A DNA stretch of 64,000 bases from Acidimicrobiia bacterium (GCA_009841105.1 VXMM01000056.1:1-64000), one strand, 5' to 3'; numbered from the stretch's first letter, positions 52,025-61,368 are shown. Numbers and translations are program-made. Notes: generated by a model from the letters alone, not told the origin.

Positions 52025-53911
52025 ATGACCCCACCAACCCGGCCTGATGACTATCATGCCGGGCTCTTTGCTGCTGGACTACCCCCGGCCGGTGACGGCC
52101 GGAAAACTCGGCACGTGTACAATCCGCTCACCGACAGGAGTGGACATACGGGCGATCCGACTCAGATAACCGGCGCGGCGTCCCTCGTGCGTGCCCTGGA
52201 GATCGAAGAGATCGATACCGTCTTCGGGCTGGTCGGTCACGGCAACCTGGCATTCGTGGACGCCCTCCTGGACAGCGACACCATCGACTACGTGACCGTG
52301 TTCCACGAGCAGGTGGCCGCCCACGCCGCTGACGCTTACTTCCGGGCGGACGGACGGGTCTCTGTCGTGACGACCACGGTAGGACCGGGATTCACCAACC
52401 TGATGACCGGACTCGGGGATGCCATGCTCGACTCGTCGGCCATGGTGGTGATAGCCGGGGGGATGCCGAGCGCCTACGTGGGGAAGGAACCTCTCCAGGA
52501 ACTCTCCTACTCGATCGACAACGCCCAGATCGACATCGCCCGCCCACTCACCAAACGCATCATCCAGGCAACCGGCGCCGCCGAACTCGCCAACCAGTTC
52601 CACCGGGCGGTGCGCTACGCCCTGGCCGGGTGTCCGGGCCCGGTCGTGCTACAGGTCCCGCTCGACTACTTCTCGGAATGGGTGGATCCTTCGGTCGCCA
52701 CGCTCCGACCCACCCGGCCCGGACGGGGCGGTCCCGATTCCACCGAGATTGAACGGGCCGCCGATCTGATCGCACGGGCCGAACGCCCGCTCGTATTCGC
52801 CGGCGGAGGCGCCATCCTGTCGCGCGCCTCGGCTGCGGTCACCCGTCTTGCGGACCGGTTCGGCATTCCCGTCGCCACAACCATGAGCGGGCAGGGCGCC
52901 ATTGCCGAGGACCACCCGCTTTCGATCGGCTACACGGGCGTCGTGGGGACCAGGCCGGGCAACAACGCGGCCAGAAGGGCCGACGTGCTGGTGGCGGTCG
53001 GTACCCGTTTCCCGGAGATGGACTGCAACAACTGGCGGCCGGAGTACTTCACGCCCATCCCGCCCGCCAAGTTGATCCATATCGACATAGACCCCAACCA
53101 GATCGGCAAGGTCTACCCCACCGACGCCGCCCTGGTCGGTGACGCCCGCCGCTCACTCGAAGAACTGGCCACGGCGCTGGAAGACCGTATGAACGGGGCA
53201 GACATGTGGCATGGCTGGCGCGAGGAGCTGGCCGGCGAGAAGCGGACCTGGGCGGACGACCTCCATGAGGTGCGCACCGCCCCCAGCTTCCCGTACGAGC
53301 CGGCCTACCTCGGAACCCTGCTGCGTGAGTTGCTGCCGGCCGAGACGATCCTGATCACGGGGGTGGGCATCCGCCACGCCATCGGGCAGCACTACCCGTT
53401 CCTGAAGGAGGGCACTCAAATCGTGGCCAGCGGGTTCGGGACGATGGGCCAGGAAGTAGCCGCACCGATAGGAGTGCGGCTGGCCCGCCCGGACGTGCCG
53501 GTGGTGGCCGTGGTGGGCGACGGTGCAGTGATGGCATGCCTCGCCGCGCTTCCCACCGCGGTGGCGACCGGCATCGACGCGGTATGGCTGATCGCCAACA
53601 ACACGGGTTACGCGTCGATTGCCCTGTACCAGAACAAGCACTACGGGCGGGACGCCGGTACGTACTTCAAGGATCCCGAAGGGGTCGCCTACGACCTCGA
53701 CTACGTGGCCTTCGCCCGCTCCTTCGGCGCCCGGGCGGAGCGGGTCTCCGACCCGGATGAATTCCCCGGACTTCTCGCCAGGGCCTTGGAGGAACGCGGC
53801 ACCTGGGTACTGGAACTGCCGGTGACACCGTATCCCCGTATCATCGGATCAGGTCATTGGGACGTGAACGACATACTGGCGGCGGGTACCGAGAAGGGTC
53901 GGACCCACTGA
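52025..53911 (+). CDS. Thiamine diphosphate-dependent enzyme (acetolactate synthase-like)
   Basis: A 628-residue ThDP enzyme. Catalytic Glu in FHEQVAAHAADAYFRADG, central domain motif VLVAVGTRFPEMDCNNW, cofactor motif VGDGAVMACLAALPTAV...ANNTGYASI. The first about 45 residues have no counterpart in typical members, so a GTG near 52115 is an alternative start; the upstream AT-rich promoter and ribosome-binding site favour 52025. Followed 52 bp later by a PTE-like gene. Possible roles include decarboxylation of a 2-oxo acid or a sulfoacetaldehyde-acetyltransferase-like carboligation; none is proven by sequence. Confidence 0.88.
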   Translation: MTPPTRPDDYHAGLFAAGLPPAGDGRKTRHVYNPLTDRSGHTGDPTQITGAASLVRALEIEEIDTVFGLVGHGNLAFVDALLDSDTIDYVTVFHEQVAAHAADAYFRADGRVSVVTTTVGPGFTNLMTGLGDAMLDSSAMVVIAGGMPSAYVGKEPLQELSYSIDNAQIDIARPLTKRIIQATGAAELANQFHRAVRYALAGCPGPVVLQVPLDYFSEWVDPSVATLRPTRPGRGGPDSTEIERAADLIARAERPLVFAGGGAILSRASAAVTRLADRFGIPVATTMSGQGAIAEDHPLSIGYTGVVGTRPGNNAARRADVLVAVGTRFPEMDCNNWRPEYFTPIPPAKLIHIDIDPNQIGKVYPTDAALVGDARRSLEELATALEDRMNGADMWHGWREELAGEKRTWADDLHEVRTAPSFPYEPAYLGTLLRELLPAETILITGVGIRHAIGQHYPFLKEGTQIVASGFGTMGQEVAAPIGVRLARPDVPVVAVVGDGAVMACLAALPTAVATGIDAVWLIANNTGYASIALYQNKHYGRDAGTYFKDPEGVAYDLDYVAFARSFGARAERVSDPDEFPGLLARALEERGTWVLELPVTPYPRIIGSGHWDVNDILAAGTEKGRTH

Positions 53912-53963
53912 CTCCCCGCGCCGTTGGACGTGCGCACACGGACCGGCCGGGGAGGATGATGGA

Positions 53964-54929
53964 GTGACCGGATCGGGCCTGATACGAACGGTGCTGGGCG
54001 ACGTGCCGCCCGAACCCTGGGGAATCACCAACGCCCACGCCCACCTGGTCGGCGGGCCCGACACCTCCAGGCCCCCCTTCGACACCACCGACGCGTCCGA
54101 GCTCATCATGACCCTCGACGACAGCCTCCCCGAGTTGGATGACTTTGCCCGCGCCGGCGGGTTCTGCCTGGTCGATCTGACCCCCGCAGGTATGGGACGG
54201 GACCCGACGGCCCTCGTAACGGCCTCTGAGCAGACCGGGATGCACATCGTGATGGGCACGGGCATCTATCACGACGCTCACCATCCCGAGTCGATCGCCG
54301 GCCTGGACGAAGCGGAGATCGCGGAGATGCTGGTCCGGGACATCACCGTGGGAGTGGACGGCACCGGTGTGCGCGCCGGCATCATCGGGGAACAGGGCAC
54401 TTTCACCGGACCGATGACCGAGCGCGAGAAGGTGGTCTTCCGGGCTTCGGCCATGGCCGCTATGGAGACCGGAGTGGCGGTCACCACCCACACCCACCTG
54501 GGACTCAACGCCTTGGACCAGATCGACGTGCTGACCTCGATGGGTTTGGCTCCCGAGCGGATCGTCATCGGGCACCTCGACGACAGCGAGCCGGACCTCG
54601 ACTTGATCCGCGAGATCATCAAGCGGGGCGCCTGGGCACAGTTCGATGACATCGGCTACGAGTACTACACCGAGAGGCTCAAGGTCCAGATGGCCACCGA
54701 CGTCGTCCGGGCCGCCAAGCTGCTCCAGCTGGCGGAGGAGGGACTGGCCGGCCGGGTGATCCTCGCCAGCGACTTCGGCATGCAGCGGCATCTGCGGGTC
54801 CGGGGTGGACCGGGACTGGTAGTGCTGGCGGACGGGTTCCGCCGGACGGCGCTGGAGGGAGGAGTCCCCGAAGAAGTGCTCGATCAGTGCATGATCAACA
54901 ACCCGGCAACCGTTCTGACCATGCTGTGA
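53964..54929 (+). CDS. Phosphotriesterase-like hydrolase, type II paralogue a
   Basis: A 321-residue PTE-family protein. Metal motif ITNAHAHLV, bridging Glu in AGIIGEQGTF, His in VTTHTHLG, His in IVIGHLDDSE, Asp in ILASDFGMQ. Very similar to 55297-56271 (shared blocks LTSMGLAPERIVIGHLDD, GYEYYTE, TGPMTERE), so a tandem duplication. GTG start with GGAGG upstream. The N-terminal region LIRTVLGDVPPEPWG differs from the MTVRGPVS type of paralogues 1, 2 and 5. Confidence 0.88.
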   Translation: MTGSGLIRTVLGDVPPEPWGITNAHAHLVGGPDTSRPPFDTTDASELIMTLDDSLPELDDFARAGGFCLVDLTPAGMGRDPTALVTASEQTGMHIVMGTGIYHDAHHPESIAGLDEAEIAEMLVRDITVGVDGTGVRAGIIGEQGTFTGPMTEREKVVFRASAMAAMETGVAVTTHTHLGLNALDQIDVLTSMGLAPERIVIGHLDDSEPDLDLIREIIKRGAWAQFDDIGYEYYTERLKVQMATDVVRAAKLLQLAEEGLAGRVILASDFGMQRHLRVRGGPGLVVLADGFRRTALEGGVPEEVLDQCMINNPATVLTML

Positions 54930-54960
54930 GCTCCCTCGTCTCTGGCCCTGCGGGCTCCGC

Positions 54961-55175
54961 CTACAAGGGGGTTGAACGTGTCACACCACTACCGCATACT
55001 GTGGGATACCAAGCACCTGCGCGGTCGGGAGACCGGTACCGTCCTGATCGCCGGAGGGAACAAGACTACGGAGTGACAGCCCTGCAAGGGTATGACGGGA
55101 CGCGTTCCGATCCCTGGAGTGGTGGCGGTGGGGGTGGGCCCAGAGGGCCAGCCCGCGCCGGCGTTTTTCGCGACT
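54961..55175 (+). repeat. Interspersed repeat, copy D
   Basis: A copy in plus orientation between the tandem PTE-like genes. Begins ACAAGGGGGTTGAACGTGTC with ACACC (54963-54987) and ends GGTGGCGGTGGGGGTGGGCC followed by GCGCCGGCGTTTTTCGCG. The middle is diverged. It ends about 121 bp before the downstream start codon, almost the same spacing as copy C to its downstream gene. Confidence 0.7.
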
Positions 55176-55296
55176 TCGAGTCGCTGAGCACCGTCCGATC
55201 GGGCATCCACCATCATGGATACATGCCAGGCGGACGTACCGGGGGTTCCGTCCGCCGTCCCGGACGCGTGCCGGGTACGAGGAAGGGATCGGGGGC

Positions 55297-56271
55297 ATGA
55301 GCAAGACCGGTCTCATCCGTACGGTTCGCGGTGACGTGCCGAAGACCAGTTGGGGTCTGACCAATGCCCATGCTCACCTCGTGCTGGGCGCGGAGGAGCA
55401 GGATCATCCGGAGTGGAGCGATACCGCCGAGCGGTATGACGACCACATCTTGTCACTCGACGACACCCTGCCCGAGATGCGGTCATACGCCCGGGCGGGA
55501 GGTACCTGCCTGGTCGAACTAACACCAATCGGCATGGGCCGAGATCCCGGCGCCCTGGTGCGCGCCTCGGAAGAAACTGGCGTGCATGTGGTGATGGGAG
55601 CGGGCATCTACCACGAACCGTTCCATCCCAACCATATCGCCGGCCTGCCCGCTCGCCAGATCGCCGAGATGCTGATCAAGGACATAACCGAGGGTGCGGG
55701 CGGTACGGGGATAAGGGCCGGGATCATCGGGGAATTGGGCACATATACCGGACCGATGACGGAGCGCGAGGCAACCGCGTTCAGGGCATCGGCGCTGGCA
55801 GCCGTCGAGACAGGGGTGGCGGTGTCCACCCACACATACCTGGGCCGTAACGCCCTCGACCAGATCGACGTGCTCACCTCGATGGGATTAGCCCCCGAGC
55901 GGATAGTCATCGGGCACCTCGACGACACCGAACCCGACCTTGACTTGATCCGCCTGATCATCGAACGGGGCGCCTACGCGCAGTTCGACACCATCGGGTA
56001 CGAGTACTACACGGAGACGCTCGGAGTGCAGATGACGACCGACCGGGTGCGCGCCAGGGCGCTGCGCCTGCTGGCGGAGGAGGGTTTGAGCGACCGGGTC
56101 ATCGTGGGCAGCGACCTATGCAGGAAGAGGCACCTCAAGGTCAACGGCGGCCCCGGCCTCGCCCACCTCATCACCGGGTTCCGGGCTCTGGCCATCGATG
56201 AGGGTGTCCCCGCCGATATTCTGGACCGGTGCATGATCACCAACCCTGCCTCTGTCCTGGCGATGGTGTGA
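55297..56271 (+). CDS. Phosphotriesterase-like hydrolase, type II paralogue b
   Basis: A 324-residue duplicate of the protein at 53964-54929. Metal motif LTNAHAHLV, Glu in AGIIGELGTY, His in VSTHTYLG, His in IVIGHLDDTE, Asp in IVGSDLCRK. All ligands are retained, so it should be active, yet loop residues around the active site differ (EEQDHPEWS insertion near residue 35), suggesting different substrates. The stop (TGATG) overlaps the next ThDP gene start. Confidence 0.88.
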   Translation: MSKTGLIRTVRGDVPKTSWGLTNAHAHLVLGAEEQDHPEWSDTAERYDDHILSLDDTLPEMRSYARAGGTCLVELTPIGMGRDPGALVRASEETGVHVVMGAGIYHEPFHPNHIAGLPARQIAEMLIKDITEGAGGTGIRAGIIGELGTYTGPMTEREATAFRASALAAVETGVAVSTHTYLGRNALDQIDVLTSMGLAPERIVIGHLDDTEPDLDLIRLIIERGAYAQFDTIGYEYYTETLGVQMTTDRVRARALRLLAEEGLSDRVIVGSDLCRKRHLKVNGGPGLAHLITGFRALAIDEGVPADILDRCMITNPASVLAMV

Positions 56272-57866
56272 TGACGGTCCCCAACGGCGGGGACGCGGTA
56301 GCCGCCGCCCTGCTACACAGCGGTGTCACCACCGTCTTCGGCATTCCGGCCAGCTACACCGTCGAGATCTATGACGCTATCGGCCGCCAGGGAAGCATCA
56401 GGTCGATTGTCGCTCGCAACGAGCAGGCCGCCGCCTTCATGGCCGACGGCTACGCCCGCCGCTCGGGCCAACCCGGGGTCGTGGTGGTGACCGGCGGTCC
56501 CGGATTGGGGAACACCGTCACGGGACTGCAGACCGCGTACGCGGATTCGTCGCCTCTCGTGGTCATCGCCAGCGATCACAATCCGTCCCAACGGTCCAGC
56601 CGGCTCATGGGACTCCCTCATGAAGCGTTGAATCAGGCCACGCTGGCGGAAGCCACCGGAGCGCGGGTGGTCCGGGCGGACGCCGGCGCATCGATCTTCG
56701 GGGCCGTGGAGGAGACTCTGGCAGCGTGTCGTTCGGGCCGTCCCCGACCGGCGGTGGTACTGATCAGCCGGGCCGCTCTCGAAGCACCGGAGGCAAGTGG
56801 CCGTCCGGATATGGAGCCGTCCCGGACCGACGAGCCGCGGACCGCCGATGAGGAACTCGATCAGGTGGCCGCGCTGCTGGCCGGCGCCACCGACCCGGTC
56901 GTGTTGGCCGGCGCCGGCGTGATACGGGGACGGGCAGAACCCCAACTGGCGCGCCTCCTTCGTAAGACAGGCTTGCCGGTGGTCACGACGGTTCCCGGCC
57001 GCTCGTCTGTGGACCGAGCAAGCGGCTGGGTCGGCGTCATGGACAATGACCACACCCGGGCCATCGTGGAACGCGCCGACCTGGTACTGGCGCTCGGCAC
57101 CAGCTTCGGGTGGGCCTCCACCGCGGACTGGACGCTCCGTATCGGGGGCACGCTCATCCACGTCGATGTCGACCCGACCTGCCTCGGACAGCATTACGAG
57201 GCGGACCTGGCCATCGAAGCCGACGTCCGCGCCTTCCTTGCCTCGCTCGCTGACACGATGGGCTGCCTCCGGACCCGCCCCGACCTCCGCCGACCGGCGA
57301 TCGACCCGGTGACCACTTCCCACCCCTGGACAGACCCGATCGAGAGCGTGCTCCCGTCCCGGGCGGTCACGATCTGCGGGGATGTCACCATGGCCTCGCG
57401 GTGGATCCCCGGCGGGGTATCCCTAGGGCCGGACCGCCGGCTGATGACCCCGTGGAACTTCCAGACCCTCGGGTGGGCATACGGAGCCGCGCTGGGAGTG
57501 CAGGCCGCCGCACCGGACGAAACCGTGCTGGCAGTGATGGGCGACGGAGGGGCTCTGTTCACGCTCGCGGAACTGGCGACGGCAGTGGAGCATGAGTTGC
57601 CCGTGTGCCTACTGGTCTACAACAACCGCTCCTACGGGATCATCGCCGAGGTGCAGGACGCTGCCTGCGAGGGGCGGCGGTTCGGTGTCGACCTGGAACA
57701 ACCGGATTTCACGGCCGTAGCGGGTGCGTTTGGGATGCCGGCCTCCCGTGCCGATACACCGGAACAACTCGAGGCCGCGTTGATGCGTCACATCGGAAGC
57801 GGGGCGCCCAGCCTCATCGAGGCCAGGGTCGGGATCGGGGATCTGGGAGTAGATTCCCACCAATGA
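56271..57866 (+). CDS. Thiamine diphosphate-dependent enzyme, third in window
   Basis: A 531-residue ThDP enzyme. Catalytic Glu in VARNEQAAAFMADGYARRSG; cofactor motif MGDGGALFTLAELATAVE...YNNRSYGII; central domain LVLALGTSFGWAS. ATG at 56271 overlaps the PTE stop by one base; GTG at 56268 is also possible. Closest in layout to the ThDP enzyme at 32661, both about 530 residues. Likely a 2-oxo-acid decarboxylase; it lies before a class III aminotransferase, so oxo acids from transamination are plausible substrates. Confidence 0.88.
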   Translation: MTVPNGGDAVAAALLHSGVTTVFGIPASYTVEIYDAIGRQGSIRSIVARNEQAAAFMADGYARRSGQPGVVVVTGGPGLGNTVTGLQTAYADSSPLVVIASDHNPSQRSSRLMGLPHEALNQATLAEATGARVVRADAGASIFGAVEETLAACRSGRPRPAVVLISRAALEAPEASGRPDMEPSRTDEPRTADEELDQVAALLAGATDPVVLAGAGVIRGRAEPQLARLLRKTGLPVVTTVPGRSSVDRASGWVGVMDNDHTRAIVERADLVLALGTSFGWASTADWTLRIGGTLIHVDVDPTCLGQHYEADLAIEADVRAFLASLADTMGCLRTRPDLRRPAIDPVTTSHPWTDPIESVLPSRAVTICGDVTMASRWIPGGVSLGPDRRLMTPWNFQTLGWAYGAALGVQAAAPDETVLAVMGDGGALFTLAELATAVEHELPVCLLVYNNRSYGIIAEVQDAACEGRRFGVDLEQPDFTAVAGAFGMPASRADTPEQLEAALMRHIGSGAPSLIEARVGIGDLGVDSHQ

Positions 57867-57917
57867 CGCGCGACGCAGGCGCGGCATCGGCGCATCGAAC
57901 GGGCCAGGAGTGACACT

Positions 57918-59279
57918 ATGAACGATCGATCCCCTCTCTCCGGAGGCCTCGATCTCCCACGCATGGTGACCGATGTGCCCGGCCCGAAGTCGCGGGCAGT
58001 ATTCCGGCGGGATCAGGACGTTCTGGCGGCCGGCAACTCGGCCGGGTCGCTGTGGTCGGAGCTGGCCGTGATCGAAGGGCGCGGCGCCATGATCCGGGAC
58101 GCCGACGGAAACTGGCTCCTCGACGCGTGCGCCGGCACCGTGGTTATGAACCTGGGCCATGGGCATCCGGCAGTGGCGACGGCAGTGGGCGACCAGGCCC
58201 GCCTGCTGACCCACTTCTACGACTTCGCCACCGAGGTCAGGCCACGGTTCGTGGAACTCCTCAGGAGCACCCTTCCGGAGAGCTTCGACGCCTTCCACCT
58301 CGCCAACTCGGGAAGCGAGGCCGTGGAGGCGGCCCTCCGGACGGTCCGCTCGGCGACCGGCCGGCACGAGGTGATCGCCTTCCACAACGGCTACCACGGC
58401 CGGACGCTGGGCGCCCTCTCCCTGACCACGGGAGCCGGGCGGGAGGGCCTCGGGCCGTTCCTGCCCGGCGTGGTGCACGCGGCGGCCCCCGATCCCATGG
58501 AATCGCCGGACTGGAACGAAGCAGATCGGGTCGAGGCGTGTGGCAGGCGACTCGAGCGGATGGCGTCCCAGGTATTGGCCGGACCACCCGCCGCGGTCAT
58601 TATCGAGCCCCTACAGGGGGCGGGCGGCATGATCCCGATCCCGTCGCGGTTCCTGGAGCTGCTGAGCGCCTTCTGCGACCGCACCGGGGCCCTGCTCGTA
58701 TTCGACGAGATCCTGACCGGCGGCGGCCGCACCGGCCGCCTCTGGGCCCACGAGCACTCCGGGGTCGTACCCGACCTCCTGCTGCTGGGGAAGGGCATCG
58801 GCGGCGGGTTCCCGATCGGCATCGTGGCCGGACCTCGCCGGGTCATGGATGCCGGCCCAGGTGCCCAGCCCACCCACAACAGCAGCACTTTCGGCGGCAA
58901 CCCGCTCGCCTGCGCGGCCGGACTGGCTGCGCTGACCGCCCTGCTCGAAGAGGGTCTGGTGGACAACGCCTCCCGGGTGGGTGAACACCTGATCACCGCG
59001 CTCGGAGAGCGACTTGCGCAACGTCGCCACGTCGCGGACGTCCGGGGACTGGGCCTGGCTGTCGGTGTCGAGATGGTCCGGGATCCGGCCACGCGCACCC
59101 CCGTTTCCGGTGACTTCATCCGAGACGTTCTGCGCGGTCTCCTCCGTAGGGGTGTCGTGATATCCAGCACCGGCCACGTGATGAGGATCACCCCTCCCCT
59201 CTGCCTGACGATCCCCCAAGCCGACTTCATCGCCCGGGCCGTCGATAGCACCCTGCTCGAACTGGAAGGGCGACCATGA
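57918..59279 (+). CDS. Class III aminotransferase (4-aminobutyrate/ornithine type)
   Basis: A 453-residue omega-amino-acid or diamine transaminase-like PLP enzyme. PLP-Lys in LLLLGKGIGGGFPIGIVAG; Asp in LLVFDEILTGGGRTG; ANSGSEAVEAALRTVRSATGR and NGYHGRTLGALSL bind PLP phosphate; STFGGNPLACAAGLAAL follows. It starts 51 bp after the ThDP enzyme gene and shares its strand, so it likely belongs to the same operon (52025-59279). Confidence 0.9.
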   Translation: MNDRSPLSGGLDLPRMVTDVPGPKSRAVFRRDQDVLAAGNSAGSLWSELAVIEGRGAMIRDADGNWLLDACAGTVVMNLGHGHPAVATAVGDQARLLTHFYDFATEVRPRFVELLRSTLPESFDAFHLANSGSEAVEAALRTVRSATGRHEVIAFHNGYHGRTLGALSLTTGAGREGLGPFLPGVVHAAAPDPMESPDWNEADRVEACGRRLERMASQVLAGPPAAVIIEPLQGAGGMIPIPSRFLELLSAFCDRTGALLVFDEILTGGGRTGRLWAHEHSGVVPDLLLLGKGIGGGFPIGIVAGPRRVMDAGPGAQPTHNSSTFGGNPLACAAGLAALTALLEEGLVDNASRVGEHLITALGERLAQRRHVADVRGLGLAVGVEMVRDPATRTPVSGDFIRDVLRGLLRRGVVISSTGHVMRITPPLCLTIPQADFIARAVDSTLLELEGRP

Positions 59280-59331
59280 CCGTCACCCCCGTCGGACTCC
59301 CACTCGACCGGTAAGGGGCCTGGCGGCGCAG

Positions 59332-59931
59332 GTGCCGGGAGTGTCACGCCGGGCCGGGAGTTGGGCGATCCTTGCCATCGTGCTGGCCTGCCTGGTCGGC
59401 GCGTGCCGAGCCGCGGCACCATCGACCACCATCGCCGACCCGGCAACGCCGACCACGGCCACCACCGGGACCACGGCCTTGACCTCCCCGTCGACGTCGA
59501 CCGGTACCGGCCCGCAGATCACCTCCGACGGAGTGGTGGACCAGGATGCCGAGGATTGCCACAGCTTCACCGTCGGGCTCGACCGGTTCGTCTATAACCG
59601 GCTACGGCCCGTGGTCGAGAACGCGGCCGACCTGCTGCATTCCCCTCAGGAAGACGCAGACCCGTCCCATGTGGCGGAGTCGCTAGCGGAAGCGAGCAGG
59701 CAACTCGCCGGACTTGTCGAGGAACTCGATCTCATGGGGATACCGCCACGGGAGGTCGTCGATCTGCTGCTCTCGATCCGGGAGGGCACGCGGCTCTATG
59801 CCGCGAGCTTCGACAAGGGAGCCCGCGGCTGGGCGTCGGGCAACCAGGACCTGATCGGTGAGGCCGAGGCCGAGGTCCAGGAGGCATCAGCGATTCTGAC
59901 CGAGATGTTCGGCTTGCAACTCTGCGGATGA
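59332..59931 (+). CDS. Secreted lipoprotein of unknown function
   Basis: A 199-residue lipoprotein: signal with lipobox ACLVGACRA, Thr-rich linker (about 28-60), then a helical domain (LRPVVENAADLLHSPQ, VAESLAEASRQLAGLVEELD) with two Cys residues (DAEDCHSF and LQLCG at the very end) that could form a disulfide. No known family is recognised. GTG start at 59332. It follows the aminotransferase by 52 bp. Confidence 0.7.
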   Translation: MPGVSRRAGSWAILAIVLACLVGACRAAAPSTTIADPATPTTATTGTTALTSPSTSTGTGPQITSDGVVDQDAEDCHSFTVGLDRFVYNRLRPVVENAADLLHSPQEDADPSHVAESLAEASRQLAGLVEELDLMGIPPREVVDLLLSIREGTRLYAASFDKGARGWASGNQDLIGEAEAEVQEASAILTEMFGLQLCG

Positions 59932-60039
59932 GGAACATTGTGGGTGCAGGACTTGGCGCAGGGCCACTATGCAGTCCCGGCACGTGCCGATTCGGGTAGG
60001 GTCGAAGTAACGACGGGATCGACCAGCCGGGGAGATGAC

Positions 60040-60966
60040 ATGGCGTTGCAGGTAATGACGGTGCGAGGGCCGGTCTCGCCTGATGAGTTGGGCCACACCC
60101 AGACGCACGACCACGTATTCTCCGATATCTCGTGGGCCCGCCACCGCTGGGTGGCCATGCCGAACACCGACGAGGTCCAGATGACCGAGGAGGTCGGCTT
60201 TTACAAGGACGCCGGCGGCGGCACCCTCGTCGAGTGCACGCTGGAGCACATCGGTCGGATGCCCGAGGCGATGCAGCGGATCTCCGAAACCACCGGAGTA
60301 CACATCGTGATGGGAACCGGCTTCTACAGGGAGCCCTACTACCCCGAGTTCGTCAACAAGTGGACCACTCGCCGCCTGGCCGAGTACATGGTCGACGAGA
60401 TCGAGAACGGTTGGGCGGACACCGGTATCCGCCCAGGCATCATCGGCGAGATCGGTATCGACAAGCGCTGGGTGCAGGGCGTGGAGGAGCGGGTCATCCG
60501 CGCCGCCGCCCGTGCCCATCACGCCAGCGGCCTGGCGATCACCACCCATACCCCGCCGCACACGGCCCTGCTCTTCCACGAGATATTGCTGGAGGAAGAG
60601 GTGCCGCCGGACCGGATCATCTACGGCCACCTGGACAACACGTTGGAGATGGACGAACTGGAGCGCGTCGCCCAGACCGGCGCCTACATCCAGTTCGACC
60701 TGATCGGCATCGAGTGGATCAACGTTGACGTCCGGCGGGCCCGGTTCCTGGCCGAGTTGATCCGTCGGGGTCACCGGGACCGGCTGCTGGTCGCCCAAGA
60801 CATGCCCGCTCGGCCGCGCCTGATGACCAACGGAGGCCACGGCTACCGGCACCTGATCGACAGCTTCCTACCGATGCTCCGCAACGAGGGCGTGGACGAG
60901 GAGACCATCCACCACATCACCCACACCAACCCCGCTCGAGTCCTCGCCGTGGATAGCGCCGACTGA
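60040..60966 (+). CDS. Phosphotriesterase-like hydrolase, paralogue 5
   Basis: A 308-residue PTE-family protein closely related to 42755-43669. Metal motif TQTHDHVF, bridging Glu in GIIGEIGIDKRW, His in LAITTHTPP, His in IIYGHLDNT, Asp in LVAQDMPARP. GGGGAG precedes the ATG; upstream frame residues to 59938 are not family-like. Located at the end of the catabolic cluster; no gene follows for 400 bp. Confidence 0.88.
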   Translation: MALQVMTVRGPVSPDELGHTQTHDHVFSDISWARHRWVAMPNTDEVQMTEEVGFYKDAGGGTLVECTLEHIGRMPEAMQRISETTGVHIVMGTGFYREPYYPEFVNKWTTRRLAEYMVDEIENGWADTGIRPGIIGEIGIDKRWVQGVEERVIRAAARAHHASGLAITTHTPPHTALLFHEILLEEEVPPDRIIYGHLDNTLEMDELERVAQTGAYIQFDLIGIEWINVDVRRARFLAELIRRGHRDRLLVAQDMPARPRLMTNGGHGYRHLIDSFLPMLRNEGVDEETIHHITHTNPARVLAVDSAD

Positions 60967-61368
60967 CGGAAACGACCATTCGAAAGACACACCGATGCCC
61001 AGATCGCCGCGTCTAGCCAGGGACCGTTGAACATCCTCCCTGGCACATACTCGGCATCATCGAGAGCCGGAGCAAACCAGGGTGGGGGTGGCTCCAAAGG
61101 ACTTCCAGAGTCCTGCTGCCCGACAGGATTCTCGGATCCCGCAATCCGGCGCACAGTCCTCAAACCAAGCGACTGGCACGCCGACTGCTGAGCGAGGTAG
61201 GCCTCGGCGGGTTCGAAGTCCACCCTGCTGATGGAACCCTGTCGTAACACGAAGTCCTAAGGCAACCCAGGGAGGGCCCGTTCGGCGATGATGGTGAAGT
61301 TACGCCAATGCCCGCCGGGATCGCGACCCCGTTTGCCGACTCGGGTGTTACCCGGGGATTGCTCAGGG
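60967..61368. other. Intergenic stretch without a supported gene
   Basis: About 400 bases between convergent genes. A minus-strand frame through it (to 61250) has no recognisable domain. A stretch near 61211-61235 resembles a tRNA T-arm (GGTTCGAA) but no acceptor or anticodon stem could be built. GTTGAAC and TGGGGGTGG near 61028-61090 faintly echo the repeat family but do not align over length. Confidence 0.4.

Noticed and set aside
52137-52150. AGGAG motif as ribosome-binding site for an internal start of the ThDP enzyme
   Set aside because: No in-frame ATG, GTG or TTG follows at suitable distance.
61205-61240. tRNA-like T-arm sequence GGTTCGAA
   Set aside because: No matching acceptor, D or anticodon stems could be built around it.
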